This document shows, piece after piece, positions 12,220-25,079 of a stretch of DNA of 64,000 nt (position 1 is its first letter; each line of letters opens with the position of its first letter). Source of the DNA: Seriola aureovittata (lineage: Eukaryota; Chordata; Actinopteri; Carangiformes; Carangidae). The notes under the pieces were generated by a model. It searched no databases. It was not told the DNA's origin and saw only the letters and a program-made list of their open reading frames with translations. Both the position numbers and the translations under genes were made by a program. Location of the stretch: assembly GCF_021018895.1 (NCBI RefSeq), contig NC_079371.1, positions 10,338,001 through 10,402,000 on the forward strand, in the 5' to 3' direction.

Positions 12220-13410
12220 TGCATCCTAATTACAAAGAGGCTTTGCTTATTCAAATGGGAATCCTCCTAACTGACCAGTTCATCAAACAATCCAGTTGAG
12301 ATAGAAAGGCAGCAGAGAACATCCTTGTTAATGCAATTTCTCAGTGTGTGGATTTACATATTTTGCATTTAAAAGGACTTAAGTTCAAATTCTGGAATAT
12401 ATTTTATTATTTTGAGAATTTCTTCCCCCTGAAATATAATGAAACAAGATATATAACATAGAAGAAAACACTGATCAATGAAATGTCAACATGTGCTACT
12501 TTTATGTACTGTACCGTGTTGGGAGTGGGGCCACAAGCTAAGATATAAACTGTATTAACAGTGATGAGAGAGATAGATGGATGAGTCTCAGTGGAGGTCG
12601 TGTCCATGTTATGGTCTAATGATTTTATCTTCAATCATAGATGTTGATATGTCTCTAAAGATGGAGTCTACAATTGTTTCAAACAGTGCACTCTCTTGTA
12701 TATTATTATTTGAAATCACAAACATTTATAATTTAAGATTTTGTAACATAATTGTCATTGTGATAACAATTCATAAACATGCAGGGCTTGTTTTCTCCGG
12801 GCCAAATTCCCAAGTGGTCACCACAATGAATTTGATTAGTAATGCCACATCCATCATCTGATTCGGTCACGTATGAAAGGATCCATTCTAACGGCATGCC
12901 ATATATCCACTTCCATTGAAATGTAGAAATTGTTACTGCTTAATAAAATAGGTGAAATCGCTCCAAAGGGGCCTTAAACAGCAGTGGCTGTGAGGATATT
13001 CATGATTTACACACACACAGTGACAGGCCCAATGTAAACTTCAACCATGCACATGCACAAACATCTACCCTGGGACATTTACTCATTGTCTCCATCTCAT
13101 TGACACACGGCCATCAATTATTGCTGCATCTTGCACTGGATCGTCTGTAAGGTCGATTTGATCCATCCAAACAGTGGCCTGATGCACTGTCCCCCTCCTT
13201 TCTCCCTTTAAATTGCCTTCCCCAAGGGAGTGCTTGTGTTTGCTCCTGGTGAGGGCCTATGTCCACCCTCTTAATTTATAAGAGAGACAAAATGTTTTCA
13301 CGAGTTGTGCTAGACTGCAATACAGTGTATGCACTTGGGATGCTCAGTGTTGAGTTAGCCCCTTTTTATTCATGCAACAGTAAAGTGGAGCTTGTAAAAG
13401 CAGTATTTTA
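12220..13410. other. Non-coding stretch including a possible regulatory block at 12,840-13,300
   Basis: 12,220-12,830 is AT-rich filler. 12,840-13,300 has balanced composition with few repeats and includes TAAACTTCAACC, CATCAATTATTGC and TTAATTTATAAG homeodomain-type words. That texture fits conserved non-coding DNA but was not tested by alignment. Confidence 0.35.
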
Positions 13411-13692
13411 ACGTTTTGGGAAATATGCTCGTTCACTTTCTGATGGAGAATTAGCTGAGAACACATCGGTCCTTTAAATATGAAGCTACAGCCAGCAGCA
13501 TGTTAGCTTAGCTAAGCACAAAGACTTGAAGTAGGGGAAACAGCTCTGTTCAATGGTAACGAAGTTCACTTACCAACACCTAAGGCTCAATAATTAACAC
13601 GTGATATCTCTTTTTTTTTATCTATACAAAAAGTGAAGCGTAAAAACAATTTGAGACAAAAGCAATTTGCTGTTTTAGTTATGTGTCAGATA
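13411..13692 (+). repeat. Percomorph-type interspersed repeat (family name not asserted)
   Basis: I recognise this as a copy of a very common repeat in percomorph fish genomes. The diagnostic segments occur in order: ACGTTTTGGGAAATATGCTC at the start, ATGAAGCTACAGCCAGCAGC in the middle, then GTTAGCTTAGCTAAGC and AAAGACTTG. They are followed by GGGGAAACAGCTC, TAATTAACACGTGATATCTC and, at the end, CAATTTGCTGTTTTAGTTATGTG. Several small substitutions and indels against the remembered consensus indicate an old copy. It is non-coding. Its family is from memory and is not database-confirmed. Confidence 0.8.
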
Positions 13693-15157
13693 GATATATA
13701 TATATTGGACAGATGGAAAAATGGTATCAATCTTCTTCTTTAACTATCTGCAAGAAATTATATTTCCAAAAAAATTCCTTTCATTGTTACCACTGCAAAC
13801 TTCATTCAACACAGACACAAACTGAATACCAGCTCTCCTACATACTGAGATGTTATTTTTTTTTACAGAATGACTTTTTGTTTATTGTGTACAGATACTG
13901 ATGGCTTACTAACCACACAGGTATCTGGGTCCCTGCTGTTACATTCTGTTTATCTTTTAGTTTGCAAACAGGTAATTTGAAGTGAAGGAACAGAACAGTT
14001 ATTGCAAAACTTTCTCTGACCTGCCTGAGGTTTCTACACCACCGAGTAAACACAGACAGATAGATAACACATTTCAAAGCATTTTTTACTGAAGAGAGGA
14101 CTTCGTAAATGTCTATCATATGACAGCGAAAACAAATTGCTTTGTTTAACAGCTCCTTCAGTGTCTGAGGTTTTATTGATAGAAGATGGACTGCTGGCCC
14201 AGTTTTTTTTTTTTCTTGGAAGGCAAAAGTGATGAAGTATTCTCATGAAACTTACCGATGTCTCAGGCATCTTGCCGTGACCTCTGGGAGCTATTGGAGC
14301 GTTGTTGTGTCCCCAGTAACGAGACCTAGACAGCTGTGATTTCAGATTACAGACTTTTCTATCATGTTCAGTGCTATTGGACTGCAGAGAGCCGCTGCCA
14401 CCTTATTGTGCTTCTTAAGTGTTGCGTCTTCAGGGACCCATTGAGGGCCCCAGCTGCCAAATAGCAGCGAGAGAAACCATTTGTCTTAGCTCGCTTATCT
14501 TTAGCTCACCAACCCCCCCACTGCCCAACCCTGGAAAGAGAAAAGAAGTGCACTGAAAAATAAGGAAACTCTTAAAATAAGGTAGATGACCTCTGTGTCT
14601 GTAAGAAGCCGCTGACATTCATGAGCACAGAATTGGCATAATTTTCCATTTTCATATGAAGGCTGAATACCAGATTAAATGGCTTGTTAAAATGTACATT
14701 TTGCAGCGTATGCAGACAGTCTGGCGAAGAGGGAAAACTGGTTCTGCCTCTCGCCATATGGACCGTGTTATCACTTGTTAGAGCCTCAGTATGTTGGACG
14801 CTATGATCTTATTAGACGTGTTGAGTGACAGATGTGATTTATTGATTGTATGTACTGCTTTTGTGTCCCGCTTCACAGCACGGCCCACTGAAACTTTGAC
14901 CTGCAAAGTCTGTTAAATATACTTTAGTTGTATTTGCTTAGGTCAGGGAAGAATGGAAGGTTAGCACTCCACAAAATAGTTACTGCAATATCACTTTTTA
15001 AATAGAAAGAAATAGATTTTGGTTCCATTACAAGGTCTTAACATTTGAAGGCAGTGGTCAAACAAAAGACCCCAATAAATTACATTTACTGGAGCAATGT
15101 TTTGATATAACCGTAATATCCATGAGGCTTTGTTTAGTGGTCCAGCATTTGTGCAAG

Positions 15158-15193
15158 TTTTTATTTTTTATTTTTTTATTTTTTTATTTTTTA
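15158..15193. repeat. (TTTTTTA)n low-complexity tract
   Basis: Imperfect tandem T5-7A units. Confidence 0.85.
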
Positions 15194-16068
15194 AAGATTT
15201 GTGCTCTCTACATTCTGTTTGCCTCTAACCTGTAATTTGGCAGAGCTACGTAGCTGCACAATGCATTGTATCAGGCGCTCACAGTTCACGGCCAATACCG
15301 ATCTAGCATGTCAGATCTATGCATTTTTACTTCTAGACTTAATTTTACAGTTCACTAATTTAGTAGGTAGTTTTGACTGCATATCTGAATGCGCTATGCT
15401 AATGCATGTCATTAGCATTTTGTCATTAGTGTCCAAAACACACCAAACCTTAAACAGCTACTATATTTAATGTTTTAATGTAAAAGTTGTAAAAGTGTGT
15501 GAAGATTCAACATATATCCAAGGCTTGGCAACATCAATTACTCATTTATAACCTTTGATTGTTTCAGATGTCAGTGGGAAAGACAGCATCACCAGCTAAT
15601 GTAATTTCTTTATACAATAAATTAGAACACATTATATCCAAAACAAACCTGGACCTGTCAAACCTATCGGCCGTGTTCTGCTCTTTTCCTCAATATGACC
15701 TTTTCTTTTTCATGCTGAAATATCACAGGTAATAAAAGCTTGGAAGTCAGATGCTAAATGTGTTTAGTTTTTAATTATCACACTGATCCTCTTGGCAAAT
15801 AACAGTACCGATCAATAGAGGCTACTGGGAAATATTCCATTGTGAATGCATAGTGGGGATTATCTCCATCATCATCATTGTCATCGTCAATGACAAAATC
15901 AAATTACTGCTGATGATGAGTGGACCCTGCTGTGGGAGATGCGACAGAAGGATGTGGGGAAATACAAAAGATGATGCAGTGAAATTTCTGACTTTGTGAT
16001 GCAATGTTCATTCTTTCTTTCTACATTCACTTTAGCAAATATAAAGATTTTTTTTGTTTTTTAATTTT

Positions 16069-16098
16069 TTATATATATATACATACATACATACATAC
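16069..16098. repeat. (TA)n(CATA)n compound microsatellite
   Basis: Five or so TA units followed by four to five ACAT units, then CTATATAT. Confidence 0.9.
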
Positions 16099-16439
16099 CT
16101 ATATATCCATTTTAGTTCCGATGTAGAACAAAGACAAAGTTTTTGATTAATAATCCAGGACAATGGATGATTCTACATTACTCCTGATTACATCCAATAC
16201 CAACGCTTTAAAATCACTTTTTCCTGCAATACTAGATGTGGCAACTGAGGTATGGATAATTTTGAAGAAAGATCATGGTTGTGGCAAGCAAAAAAAAAAA
16301 CCCCATTAATTGCACGTCTGTGAGGGAACTCCAGTCTCCCGCATGAAAGTTGGATGCGCTACATGTCCTTCTATTACCTTTAAGGAGCCATTTGAAAGTT
16401 TTGCTATTGCTCATAGCCAGCGTTAGCATCAACAGCTGT

Positions 16440-16790
16440 TTACTTACCAGTCTAGAAGAAACGTTGTGAGTTCAGCATCAAACTTCATTCCCTACTCACC
16501 TAGTGCTTCTTCCAGCTGTGGAAAGGAACGCCAATGTTGACTCTTGTCTCTGTCACGTCTTTTCTTCTACTGAAGTTAGCGCGCTAACCAGCTAGCCCTG
16601 GCCCACCTTGTCACTTTCTGATAGCGACTCACTGTGGCCTCCAATCTGCCCTGAAGATGTTGCGCTGGTCAGAGGGCGAATTATAACCTCTTGTAAACGC
16701 AAGTGACAATCAACACCACTCGTTCCCGACAAGAAACCACGTTCGACGCCAGAGAAGACTTACAAATCGCCCCTTTAACTTCCATACCCT
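16440..16790. repeat. Suspected unclassified interspersed repeat
   Basis: The composition differs from both flanks, with higher GC and several CpGs. It includes a perfect 14-bp palindrome, GTTAGCGCGCTAAC, at 16575-16588 followed by CAGCTAGCCC. It ends in ACAAATCGCCCCTTTAA. This style of sequence is common in fish non-autonomous elements, and I suspect a repeat, but no terminal repeat or target duplication could be fixed. Confidence 0.35.
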
Positions 16791-17640
16791 TACTTTCCAC
16801 ATTAGCTGTGCATGTAATCTCCATAAAGAAAGGCCCCAGGTATTGTTGATTCACCCTCATCTTATTGGAAATGTAATCACTATAAATATATCACTGGAAT
16901 ATTTGTTGCTTTTGCTGAAACAAGAGTAGAAAAATGCACTTCATCCACAATCCCCTTACATTTAATTTAAAAATAGACTACAGTCTCCATATGTATGGTT
17001 TAGGACATCATATTTATTTGCCTGTATACCTGTATTATTGTAGTATGCTATGTGACAAAAACAGGCACTTGTTCTTTTCGTTCTAATTTCCCAAACTTAG
17101 TGAGTCAGAAAATATGTAGAACACAGATATGACAGAAACATCACTTATCACTTAGAGATTACGTGATATCTTTTGTGTTGAGGCCTTATGTTGTTTCTAC
17201 ACCGCCCAGAGATCCCTAGGTAATCAAACACTGCAGGTTCCATTGTAACATACTATATTTTTCCTTAAACTCTGTGTTCATGATTTTTGCACCACTCTCC
17301 TCCTTCTCTGTGTATAGGCTACAATGTTGACATGTAAAGTGCTACAGGACTATAGAATGTGATAATTTGCCAACCCTGCTTTAATCTTCCTGTATTATCT
17401 GGCGTTACAGAAGCCAGCTGTGGTCAATAACGTCTCAAAAATAACTCTGAGGGGTAAACCAACATTTAATGTGCTTCTCCAAACATCAACCTCTTGCTGA
17501 CCTTTTGCCTCTGTGACAAGAGACTAAGTAAACTGCACTTATGCTCTTAAGAAAGTTTATAAATGTTGCATGTGCGCTGAATGTTTCCTTTGCTAATCAA
17601 GCCCAGCCAGAGAAAACAAACTGCCTTTAATTTCAGCTTA

Positions 17641-17664
17641 TGACTTGTGACTTGTGACTTGTGA
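17641..17664. repeat. TGACTTG x3 tandem repeat
   Basis: Three perfect 7-bp units followed by a partial fourth (TGAG). Confidence 0.85.
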
Positions 17665-18541
17665 GAGGTTACCTCTCTAGTTCACCAAAAAGGACACATT
17701 CCAGCAAACATACCAGCAACTAAATAAGACAGTCTGTTTGTAATTTGGTGTTGAACTTAGTGAAAAACTTGAACAGACTGGCTAACGGATTGAACCAAGT
17801 ATCTGCTTCCATTTTTTTTTTGTCACTATTTTATAGCGACATTGTGTTTCTGCGAAATAAAATCACTCCACACAACCAATTAATCTCAGGACCATAAAGC
17901 CACATGCAACACTTTAGATTTGCATTTATTCATATAAAGATATGAGTTATGAGGCTCAGTCACATCCATCAATATCCTGTAAAACTGACACATTTAGTTT
18001 CTAAACTCACTTGTTATTAAAATTGATGTGAATCTACTACAGTCCCAGATAGGTGGCACCACAAGTCAGTAGTGGGAGATAATCTGGTGATCAAAGCAAA
18101 GTATTTGCTGATACTAGTTTTGACAGTGCTTAAGTGTCTCATCAGTGAACCTTGGATATGTTTGGTCCCTCCTGTTTGTACAGGAAGTCTGCACCTCACC
18201 AAACCTGCCCATCCCTCATATAAACAACAGGTAATTATGGGACAATGGCCTGAGCCAAAGCCTTAAATATACAGTTAGTTTGAAGCAGTTCTTTCAAGCT
18301 CCATATTCAAAGGCAAACTCACTAAGCCCAACAAAATAGCAAAGATATTCCTCTTTCCTGACTAAGTAATACATTAATTTCTCATCCCCTTTCCCTGTTG
18401 CCCAGTGGCATGTCTAGTCTCGGTGATTTCTTTTACCTCCAACAGAGCTTTGGGAAAACGAGAAACTTACCTTCTCATGCTGCTTTTGCCTTAAGCTACA
18501 GTCTGAGGTTAGTCATATTAGGCAGGTTTTATTGCTGCCTT

Positions 18542-18570
18542 AAAAAAACAAAAAAAACAAAAAAAACAAA
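18542..18570. repeat. (A6-7C)n simple repeat
   Basis: Runs of six to seven A separated by single C. Confidence 0.85.
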
Positions 18571-18989
18571 CCTGATTGTGTACATACAGACCTGGGGCAC
18601 AGAAGGTGGTGCAAAGATGCAAGCAGTGCTGGGCCTACACATGTCGGCTGTGCCTGCATGCATGGAGGACTTTAGAGTGAAAAAAATCTGGCTTAAGGTT
18701 GTCCAGTTTATAGCTCTTTTCACATGACAAGGGCTCATTCATTTAAGATTTAATTTAAAAAAATATTAATATACTATACATGGTAGGCAGCTGGGTAGCA
18801 TTTTCACTCCCCATTTCTATTCACTTTGTACAACCAGAAACATTTGTTTTTAGCTGTGCACATCATAGGGAGGGCTTCTTTAACTGTAAACTGCAGTTTC
18901 TAGTCACCTCTCATAGCAGAGAACCCAACCACCAAATATATGAAAATCTGGAAAGAAACCCACACCAAGGCCAAACATGACAAAAATGT

Positions 18990-19190
18990 AAAAAAAAAAA
19001 TCTCGTAATGTTAAGGAAAAAATTCCTGGATCCGCTCCTTTAACCGGATCAGCACCAAATTGTAATGGGTTCCTCTCTGGCCCATGCCCCCACCAAGTTT
19101 GGCGCAAATCGGTTCAGTACTTTTAAAACTTAATCCTGTCAACAAACAAACAAACGTGTGAAAAACAGAAGATCCTTGGTGGAGTAAAAA
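18990..19190 (+). mobile_element. 3' tail of an RTE/Expander-like non-LTR retrotransposon or derived SINE
   Basis: Recognised from the sequence order AATTCCTGGATCCGCTCCTT, CCGGATCAGCACCAAA, TAATGGGTTCCTCTCTGGCC, CCCACCAAGTTTGGCGCAAA and TCGGTTCAGTACTTTTAAAA. The run closes with (CAAA)n, CGTGTGAAAA and CCTTGGTGGAGTAA. This corresponds to the tail of a retroelement that is abundant in fish and that I associate with the RTE-type Expander group. Only the last 200 bp are present, a typical 5' truncation, and there is no reverse-transcriptase coding. Family name is from memory. Confidence 0.75.
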
Positions 19191-20694
19191 TAATAGTTTT
19201 CTGGCCATAGTGCATAATTAGCCTTCTTTTATTATGACCTGGATGCATTTACATGCTTACATAGTATGTTAATAATAACTTTTCAGATGCAAGTGTAGGT
19301 TATGTTTCATTCAGAATACCCCAGTACCCCAATGCAAGTTTGAAAGGGAAATTTATCTAAATTATAGAATAATGGCCATAACTCCTACTTTCAATCATAA
19401 GTGCAGTCTAAGGGTCTCAATGCCCAAAGGAAACTAAGAGCATCTGTCCCCCCACCAGCACCTGAGTGATCACAGAGTGGCTAAAAAGTTAAAGAATTCA
19501 CATTTTTCACAATTTTATATGATACTTGTGCTGAAAGGCAAAAGTGCAGCGTGTGTTGTGGCTTCGTGTGAGCCAGTTTCGGCTTTTTGTCCTTCCCTGA
19601 CCCGAAAAGTTTGGTCCACATCAAAGCCACAACACATCTGGTTTTGAGTAGAGGCAGAGGGCAGGTGGACGCAAGAGGTCTTCATTTTAGCAGCGGGGCG
19701 ATGTCAGAGGGGAGCAAGGGGTTAGTGGCAACACAGAAATGTTCACCACACACTTGAGGGAGATTAATCAGAGTTTAGAGGAACAGGATTGTCATTTCCT
19801 GGATGAGTGTTGGAAAATTAGCTTGACCATAAATCTCAGTGGGTTCAGACGTCCTGTCCTGGCTTTTATCAGGTTCATATAAAAATGAGTTAACTACAGC
19901 CAGTTAAGAACTTTGTGTTATAAAATGGGCTGTTGCAGTTCAACATTGTAATCAATGTACAGTAAGAGGTGTTTAGGCTGCCTGCTAGATTTGAATGTTT
20001 TGCTACATTAAGAAGGTGTTTATGTTTTTTTTTAAGTATTATTAGTTATTTCATTATTTCACGACAACAAAGCTGAAGTGAGACTGACTGCTAGCCTCTG
20101 CTGGAACACATACAGTCAGTCAGTGCAGTCTGCAAGTCTGTAAATTATGCGTTCTTAATGTTTTTGGCTCTACACGAGGACACTGTATATCAAATGAAAC
20201 AATGTTGTTACAAAGCTTAAGACTTAAGTTTTAAGCGTGTCTGAGGGTGTTCACATCCATATTGGGTTAACAGTGGAAGATTCATAGCCTCTTTACCCCC
20301 TGGGGACTCTATATAAAAACAAGTCCTATAGTTAATCAGATGTTGATGTAAACCATTATCTTGCAAAGGCACTTAAAATTTATTTCAACAGTGAGTTTCC
20401 TATGAGCAGTCGGGTCTTGAAGGTTTTCTGCCAGTCGGAACAGTTTTGTTAGTTTCACCAGATAGATTTATGTATTTTATATTATATTTGTGTTTTTGTT
20501 TGTTGTTTGTTTTCTCTGTTGGAAAAAAGGTGTGTCACATGCTTCTGGGCCCAAATTTACAATTTAACAATATATGAATAAAAATAGTGGATGATAGTTA
20601 TGAGTATGCTGATAGTCCACTGTCATGTAAATCTTACAAAGCAGATGAAGTTTTAGAGTCTGAAAAAATAATACCTTAGGTTGTTATTTTTCTG
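19191..20694. other. Non-coding stretch, nothing recognised
   Basis: AT-rich with no frame above 75 codons that looks protein-like, and no repeat family recognised. Confidence 0.55.
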
Positions 20695-20717
20695 CCCCCC
20701 CCCCCCCCCCCCCCCCC
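20695..20717. repeat. Poly-C homopolymer, 23 nt
   Basis: Uninterrupted C23 after TTTTTCTG. Confidence 0.95.
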
Positions 20718-21140
20718 AATGTGCTATTTACTGACTGTACTCTAGTAACTTCACAATCTGATGTGTCATGATAAGTCTCAATTCCATGACATGGTTCGGC
20801 TATAAATCTGTTTTTAAAAAAAATATATATATGGGAAATGAATGATGAAATTTTGCATATACGTGCAGGAGCTGTTGTTAGGTGCACCCCATGGCCCAAG
20901 TTTGACAAATTTGCAGGAAAACTATAGGACTTAACACGGATCTAGTTCGAATGGACAGAAAACTAGTAAGAAAACAAGTCGTGCACTGTTTTTACTGGGC
21001 TTTTCCCGCAGACCATCCATCCAGCAACACAGTGATGCTGACTAATGCAACAAGTGCCAAAACAAATAATTTTTGGTTTTGAGTTTGTGAGATAGAGAAA
21101 GTAAGAGGCACAAAAGAGATGGAAACACTCAGAAAAAGGT

Positions 21141-21157
21141 GAGAGAGAGAGAGAGAG

Positions 21158-21209
<52 letters not shown>

Positions 21210-21213
21210 TGTG
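21141..21213. repeat. (GA)n microsatellite with GT end
   Basis: About 66 bp of GA units with two AAAG interruptions, grading into GTGTGT. As a homopurine mirror repeat it can adopt H-DNA. Two overlapping minus-strand frames (20963-21259 and 20992-21249) are open only because they read the repeat as Ser-Leu. Confidence 0.95.
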
Positions 21214-21690
21214 TCCATGTGTATGTGTTGGCGCATGTAACCTCTGCATCTATGGCCAAGTCATCCTGCGGAAGATTGCTGGCAGGCCTGGGGTCGTGGG
21301 GTCACCCCTCTGAGGGAATTGTCCCTTTAAAAGGTTATCTGGGCCTCAGTTTGGTGCTGTGATGTGATTTCAGTTTGTAATTGTGTATGATTGAAATAAT
21401 ATATAATATCAAACAAGCTCTGAAGGTCATCTTTTTTCCCATGGTTTCACATTTTTTTATCTCCTGAGAAAAATTCTCCAAATGTGTGACTTGTATGGTA
21501 AATCCATTAACAAGCAGAGCCACAAAAAAAAGAAAAAAAAGAAAAGAAAACATAACTCCAGTAATTCAAGACATGCAAAGGAGAATAAAATCTTCTGCTA
21601 CAGCAAAAGACACAACATATCATTACTGTAAATTTCATCTCCCTTATCTGTAATGTAAATATACTTATTACGAGGCATTATGTGTATGGT
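21214..21690. other. AT-rich non-coding stretch
   Basis: No gene or repeat family recognised. Confidence 0.5.
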
Positions 21691-22650
21691 TTGTCCTCAG
21701 CTGAGAAAATCCCCAATCGTTGTAAATGAAAGAAAGACATTCATCTCTTTGTTCTCTGCCTTTTCTTCCATTGGCTGTTTGTCGGTTATTCCTGATTAGA
21801 AAGGATCTCCATCTGCCTGTCTGCTTCTTGTTGGGCGAAAGCTCAGCTAAATCCGTGCAAGCCTAATGTTTATCCGATGTGAAAATAATTACTCAAAAGT
21901 GTTTTTCTTAATCCTGATAATTAGAGCGTGAAAAGGAAGATCAGTGTCACTGTATATCACGGGGGCCTGGCGATTGACTTCCTGGTCGCTGTAAGTTTCA
22001 GGTGAAGATGGGAGCGGATAAAGGTTAGATTAGGCCTAATCCAGAGCAGCAGCAGCCCTTAATCTGTTATGATACAAGGATGATCACTTAAAAAGGTCTG
22101 GATCCAGGGCTCTGCCTCCTGGTTGGGCGAGAGAAGGCTCGACTGGGACCCGTCTTAAAACCTGCTTAGCGGCGCGGTGGCGCCAGCAGCTGTGAGCACT
22201 TGTGGACGACCATGGTTATAGAGCAAGAGAAAGACAGAAAGAAAAAGAGAGACAGAGGAAGACATCTCAATATCATCCAACGCCTGGGTTTCCCCATCGA
22301 GAGCGGACAGGGATTAGGGGGGGAAACCTGTTGTCGGCCAGTAATCTCAAGATCAACAAGCAGGTTTGAGTCCAGGGCTATGATTTCACTGTGGCACATC
22401 AGGGATCTGCAAAATGAAGCCCAGAGTGGCATTAAGGGCCCAAATGGAAAACAGCTCATCTTGTTAGAGCAAGGGGAGGCATGAGACTAGCGACCCGGTG
22501 ATATTGGACGGAACGGGAATTCAGTCATCTCGGATCCAGATCATATTACCAAACTCCAGCGGGATAGGAGCGTGAGCAAAGGGGGGATTAGGCAAGAAAA
22601 TCTGCGTGGCTTGGTGAATTAGGGTTGGAAAAGATGGCAGAATGGCATGG
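21690..22650. promoter_or_regulatory. Candidate regulatory block rich in TAATCC/GGATTA words
   Basis: The sequence becomes less AT-rich and nearly repeat-free. Bicoid-class (OTX/PITX/CRX/GSC) core words TAATCC or GGATTA occur at 21909-21914, 22037-22042, 22311-22316 and 22585-22590, with close relatives TAATCT/AGATTA at about 22027, 22060 and 22344. A 14-bp perfect palindrome GATTAGGCCTAATC lies at 22028-22041. Opposed open frames at 22200-22484 (plus) and 22166-22459 (minus) have no protein-like features. The block could be an enhancer, but conservation is untested. Confidence 0.35.
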
Positions 22651-22960
22651 TGCGCCGTTGGCATCGTCGAGATGCTGAAGTGGATGCACATGCCAAGGAG
22701 GGCAGCGATGTGAATGTAGTGACACATAGAGTCTTCCGATGTTTTTTTAAAGTATCAAATGGAGCGGCTGGATGGAAAAATAGAGGAGAGAAACACACAC
22801 ACACAATTATAGAATGTTGAATGTGTTATTTAAAGAGAATAACCACAGGAACAAATAAAAAAACTTTATAGAAAAAGTGGTAAAATGTTTCATCTGTCTG
22901 CTGCAGATGAATTAAAGAAAAAGGAAAAACATAGAAAAAGGAAAATGCTGTTAATTGGAG

Positions 22961-22980
22961 AATAATAATAATAATAATAA
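22961..22980. repeat. (AAT)n microsatellite
   Basis: Six to seven tandem AAT units followed by an A run. Confidence 0.9.
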
Positions 22981-24016
22981 AAAAGCTTTTTGTCTTGAAT
23001 ACACTAAAACTAATTTCCTGTGTCTTTTATTGATACAGAAATAATAACGTATTGAATGTTAAGTCATGAGCATCACTTTTGCAGGTTATCGGATATTGGA
23101 GTGTCGCCAGTAATTAGTTGCATATTTACCAGGCTGTTTTATATGATAATAAGCAGATGGAATCAATTTACGCATATGTTTATTGACTTTCTTTTTTATT
23201 TAAACCAGCCTATTGATTGGTGCAGAAATAACTCGACACCCAGTTGCCTAAAAGAGCTTCATTACCTCGTTTGCTGTGTTTTAACACGACTGTTGAAATG
23301 CCAATTTGTTTTACTACTCATGACGACAACACACTCGTGTTTATTTTGTTGTCACCAATCTGGACTTATAGTTGGTAGCTATTGATTATTGGTCATTGGA
23401 TTGTGACAGATCAATTAGCTGAGGATGACATTCAGATCAAAGTTAAACAAACTGACAAATTCTCTCTTAACTTGTGCTTTAATCACATTGTTTGCTTTCA
23501 TTAATAAGAGTTGATGTCATATCCTATTTAAATGATTACCTTCTTGTATCAGTGTCGCATTAGAGGTGCAGCCTGTGATGCTGCACAGATGCAGCAGTGA
23601 TATATTTCAGCAGGATGCGATGGACATACAGACAATAATCAGCATCTGAATTCCTTTAACGTCCAACTGCAGTAAATGAACAGGATTTATTCTCTGTGAC
23701 ACTGATGCGTCTTTCATGATAACAAAGCACATGTTACATATACAGCGATAAAAGGGAAACACTGACCACACTGTAAATCTGCACAGTGTCATCTTTTAAG
23801 CAACTAATTACAGAAGTCTTGAGTTAAAAACAGGAAAACTGCCAGAACTGTAGTCTTTGTATAAAATGGGTAAAGGACTCTTAATTTTAATTATTCTTCT
23901 ATTCCTGCGCTCTATACAGTCAAAACACAGGAAACGTTTGCTTCTGATGTGTGACATGTGCTGCATATGGGAAGGAGCTAGGATTGTGACACTGTCTTTG
24001 ATGGGGAGGTAATATA

Positions 24017-24030
24017 CCCCCCCCCCCCCC
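24017..24030. repeat. Poly-C homopolymer, 14 nt
   Basis: Uninterrupted C14 after AATATA. Confidence 0.9.
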
Positions 24031-25079
24031 AGCCTGTTTTGTATTTTTTATATCTAGAAAGTTCAGTAACTGTTGCACATCAGTGATGTGTCTGATGTTG
24101 AAAATAATGAACAATAATCTTGCTGTTTATCATTCCAATGTCTTTGGAAAACTTTATCAGAGATAAAAGAGTCAAATATTTTCCTGGGCATTTTTTTAAA
24201 TCTCTAAAATAGGGAGTTGACTACATAAATGTAAATACAGGTAAAAAGGCAATCACATTGATAGGAGCTTTTCACCAGACGAAAGAAATAGGATTATTAC
24301 CTTGACATATGCTTAACATCACTGCCATTCTCTTTAAACTGTTGGATGTTGACCCCTTGTTTCTTTAAGAGAGAGGAAGTGACATCACGTCTAATAATAA
24401 ACTGGATCAATACCACCACATTTTACAACATGAGGCTGTACAGAGGCAATGAGAGCTGCCTCTCTAAACTGATCATAATAGAGGAATTAAGTCCCTCAGT
24501 ATCTCCTTATTTCCGGCAGGACATATATACTTTTTGTGGCACTATGGTAATTTTCTGTAATTAAGAATCTAATCAAAGCATATGCTAAACCGCAGCTTTT
24601 AATAAACACATGAGCTGCTGCTGACAGAGGACAGGGAGCTGTTGGGTTAACGTACATGTTATTAGATTCCTGCATGTAATGAAAAAAAAGGGCAAGAAGA
24701 AGAAGAGGAGGATGAAGAGGAAATTTACCACTGTCGTTTCTTTCTGGGGACATTATTTTATAATCAGCAGATATAACATTTGAAATGTGTCCAACTATAA
24801 TACTGTAAATACAGCTTGTATTCTTATTCACAATGCTTTATAAAGTTTTATATAGTGTATAAAACACTCAAACACAGGAAATAATGTGCAGTGGTTGATA
24901 ACGCTGGACAAACAGTTCAATTTTTCACAAATCTCTTAAATCTGGGATGAAAAACTGGAAATATAAAATTATAAATAAATAAGTATTATTGCTGTCAGTC
25001 AGATGTTTGCCACATGCAAAGGTTAGGCCTGCATTTGCCACATTGTTTATGCCAGATTATTGCCAAGCTTTTGTAAGAA

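Larger units (their letters stand above)
13693..16439. other. AT-rich non-coding stretch
   Basis: No gene recognised. Contains a T-rich TTTTTTA-type tract at 15158-15193, trinucleotide CAT/GTCATC-type runs at 15862-15890, and TATA/CATA repeats at 16069-16098. Open frames are all under 90 codons. Confidence 0.55.
16791..18989. other. AT-rich non-coding stretch
   Basis: No gene recognised. Contains three tandem TGACTTG units at 17641-17664 and an A7C-type repeat at 18542-18570. The plus frame 18398-18727 (109 codons) reads through that repeat as alternating K and T and is not protein-like. Confidence 0.55.

Noticed and set aside
22166..22484. Opposed 94- and 97-codon frames in a GC-elevated block, considered as an exon
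   Set aside because: Both strands are open equally, no splice sites bracket them and no family pattern is visible. A regulatory reading is more economical.
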